NCBI RefSeq assembly: GCF_003312875.1
Contig: NZ_CP015163.1
Location: 7,936,001 to 8,000,000, forward strand
DNA length: 64,000 bases
Direction: 5' to 3'
Source of the DNA: Amycolatopsis albispora
GTDB taxonomy: Bacteria > Actinomycetota > Actinomycetes > Mycobacteriales > Pseudonocardiaceae
Shown: positions 62,249 through 64,000 of the stretch, in pieces
How the letters are laid out: each line of letters opens with the position of its first letter
Numbering within the stretch: the stretch's first letter is position 1
Notes under the pieces: model-generated
Database searches by the model: none
Told to the model about the DNA's origin: nothing
Seen by the model: only the letters and a program-made list of their open reading frames with translations
Translations under genes and position numbers: made by a program

Positions 62249-64000
62249 TCAGTGTGGTTGTCGCAGGTGGGAAAGGACCATCGCGGCCATCGTCACCGGG
62301 TCGCCGTCCTCCGGGTGGAGCACCAGCTCCGGTGCGTCCGGGGCTTCGTACGGGTCGTCGACGCCGGTGAAACCGGTGATCAGCCCGGCGCGCGCCTTGG
62401 CGTACATGCCCTTCGGGTCGCGGCTCTCGCAGATCGGCAGCGGGGTGTCGACAAAAACCTCGACAAACGGCAGGCCCGCCAGTTCGTGCGCGGCCCGCAC
62501 CTTCGCCCGGTCGGCGGTGTACGGGCTGATCAGCGACACCACCGCGACCACCCCGGCGTCGGCGAACAGCTTCGCCACCTCGCCGGCGCGCCGCACGTTC
62601 TCCGCGCGGTCGGCGGCGCTGAACCCGAGCCCGGCGTTGATGCCGAGCCGCAGGTTGTCGCCGTCGAGCAGGTACGCGGGCTGTCCCGCGCCCACGAGCA
62701 GGCGTTCGATCTCCATCGCCACCGTCGACTTGCCGGAGCCGGACAGCCCGGTCAGCCAGATCGTCGCGCCCCGCGTGCCGCGGTCCTCCCTGGTCACCGC
62801 GGTCGCCTGCCAGACCACGTCGGCGGTGCCGCCGGGCGCGAGAATGGTGCCCGCGGCGACGGTGGCGCCGCTCTGCTCGTCGATCAGGATGAAACCGCCG
62901 GTGGCGCGGTTGCGGCGGTACTCGTCGAAGAACAGCGGTTCCTGCGTGCGCAGGCTGATGCGGCCGATTTCGTTGAGCGCCAGCGCTTCCGCCTGCTCGT
63001 CGCGATGCAGGGTGGTGATGTCCAGCCGGTAGTCGACCGCGCGGACCAGCGCCCTGGTGCTGCGCGTGGTGTGGCGGATGACGTATTTCGTGCCCGGAGT
63101 CAGTTCGGTGCGATCGGTCAGCCAGCAGACCATCGCGTCGATTTCCTGGCTCACGTGCGGCTGGTTGCGCGGACGGCAGATCAGGTCGCCGCGGCCGACG
63201 TCGAGTTCGCCGTCGAGCTGCACGGTGACCGCCTGCGGCGGGAACGCCTCGGCCAGCGGTTCACCGCCGGGGCCGGAGATCGCCGAGATGGTGGTTCTGG
63301 TGCGCGACGGCAACACGAGCACTTCGTCGCCGGGCTTGAACACACCGCCCGCGATGGTGCCCGCGTAACCGCGGAAGTAGCCGGTTTCCTCCTGCCGCCG
63401 GATCACGTACTGCACGGGGAACCGCGCGTCGATCAGGTTCCGGTCCGAGGCGACGTGCACCTCCTCGAGGTGGTGCAGCAGCGAAGTGCCTTCGTACCAA
63501 GGCATCGGGGCACCGCGGTGCACCACGTTGTCGCCGGTGAGCGCGGACATCGGGACGAAGGTCAGGTCGTGCACGTCCAGCTTGGCGGCGAACCGGCCGA
63601 ACTCGGCACGCAGTTCGTCGAACCGCTCCCGCGACCAGTCCACCAGGTCCATTTTGTTCACGCACAGCACCAGGTGCGGAATTTCCAGCAGGGAAGCCAG
63701 GAACGCGTGCCGCCGCGACTGCTCGAGAATGCCCTTGCGCGCGTCGACGAGGATGAGCGCGAGGTCGGCGGTGGAGGCGCCGGTGACCATGTTGCGCGTG
63801 TACTGGGTGTGGCCGGGGGTGTCGGCGATGATGAACTTGCGCCTGGGCGTGGCGAAGTAGCGGTGCGCGACGTCGATGGTGATGCCCTGTTCGCGTTCGG
63901 CGCGCAGGCCGTCGGTGAGCAGGGCGAGGTTCGGTTGCTCTTCGCCGCGTTCGCGGCTGGTGCGTTCCACGGCGGCGAGCTGGTCGGTGAACAGGGCCTT
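62249..64000 (-). CDS. cysNC: sulfate adenylyltransferase subunit 1/APS kinase fusion, 5' part outside window
   Basis: The 3' part of a CysN-CysC fusion; the frame is open to base 64000, so the N-terminus with the first GTPase P-loop is missing. CysN part: [27 protein letters not shown] (G3) and NKMDLV (G4). CysC part, from about 62300-62840: [10 protein letters not shown]-loop and LDGDNLR. Together they make APS and PAPS from sulfate and ATP, with CysD expected upstream outside the window. Confidence 0.93.
   Translation of the reverse strand, partial: KALFTDQLAAVERTSRERGEEQPNLALLTDGLRAEREQGITIDVAHRYFATPRRKFIIADTPGHTQYTRNMVTGASTADLALILVDARKGILEQSRRHAFLASLLEIPHLVLCVNKMDLVDWSRERFDELRAEFGRFAAKLDVHDLTFVPMSALTGDNVVHRGAPMPWYEGTSLLHHLEEVHVASDRNLIDARFPVQYVIRRQEETGYFRGYAGTIAGGVFKPGDEVLVLPSRTRTTISAISGPGGEPLAEAFPPQAVTVQLDGELDVGRGDLICRPRNQPHVSQEIDAMVCWLTDRTELTPGTKYVIRHTTRSTRALVRAVDYRLDITTLHRDEQAEALALNEIGRISLRTQEPLFFDEYRRNRATGGFILIDEQSGATVAAGTILAPGGTADVVWQATAVTREDRGTRGATIWLTGLSGSGKSTVAMEIERLLVGAGQPAYLLDGDNLRLGINAGLGFSAADRAENVRRAGEVAKLFADAGVVAVVSLISPYTADRAKVRAAHELAGLPFVEVFVDTPLPICESRDPKGMYAKARAGLITGFTGVDDPYEAPDAPELVLHPEDGDPVTMAAMVLSHLRQPH

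Overview
This is a very GC-rich actinomycete chromosome segment. The acyl-CoA carboxylase epsilon subunit, the LanKC-type synthetase, the enediyne-type polyketide synthase (PKS) and a rare TTA codon all fit a Pseudonocardiales or Streptomyces-like host; the genus is an inference. Gene density is high and nearly all intergenic space is accounted for.

Bases 188-34639 are one end of a large biosynthetic locus of the nine-membered enediyne type. Its diagnostic genes are an enediyne PKS (24301-30150, KS-AT-ACP-KR-DH-PPTase), the enediyne hotdog thioesterase directly downstream, an SgcE6-type flavin reductase, an SgcJ-type NTF2-like protein, and a beta-tyrosine set: MIO aminomutase (SgcC4 type), HpaB-family hydroxylase (SgcC type), free-standing carrier protein (SgcC2 type) and condensation enzyme (SgcC5 type). 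A C-A-PCP synthetase, an FAD monooxygenase, a PhyH dioxygenase, a P450 and an acyl-CoA-dehydrogenase-like flavin monooxygenase surround them. The right end has an acyl-CoA carboxylase beta/epsilon pair that probably supplies malonyl-CoA. A separate seven-gene minus-strand operon (9621 down to 188: AsnB-like amidotransferase, A-PCP, PP-loop amidotransferase fused to degenerate NRPS pieces, Asp/Glu racemase, type II thioesterase, SDR, acyl-CoA dehydrogenase) looks like a building-block pathway I cannot match to a known product. The usual E2-E5 companions, a regulator, exporter, apoprotein, halogenase and sugar genes are not here; they may lie left of base 1.

Bases 34732-52402 are accessory: a small peptide gene, MarR with its operators, an LLM oxidoreductase, DinB, an SRPBCC protein, a secreted hydrolase, an unexplained six-gene operon (44125-40136), YchJ, a repeat protein, an orphan LanKC-like lanthionine synthetase, a ferredoxin/reductase pair, and two secreted proteins behind a LacI-type operator. 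Bases 52557-64000 hold parE-parC, an IS110-family element, a trypsin-like protease, LysR and cupin genes, an aminopeptidase-like hydrolase and the 3' part of a cysN-cysC fusion cut by the window edge.

Two dispersed repeat families sit between convergent genes: a palindrome built on ATGTGGCTTTCG and a nearly invariant intrinsic terminator. The IS110 element is inserted exactly inside one ATGTGGCTTTCG palindrome, and its noncoding end contains, in the right order, four short guides that match its target and its own ends, as expected of a bridge RNA.
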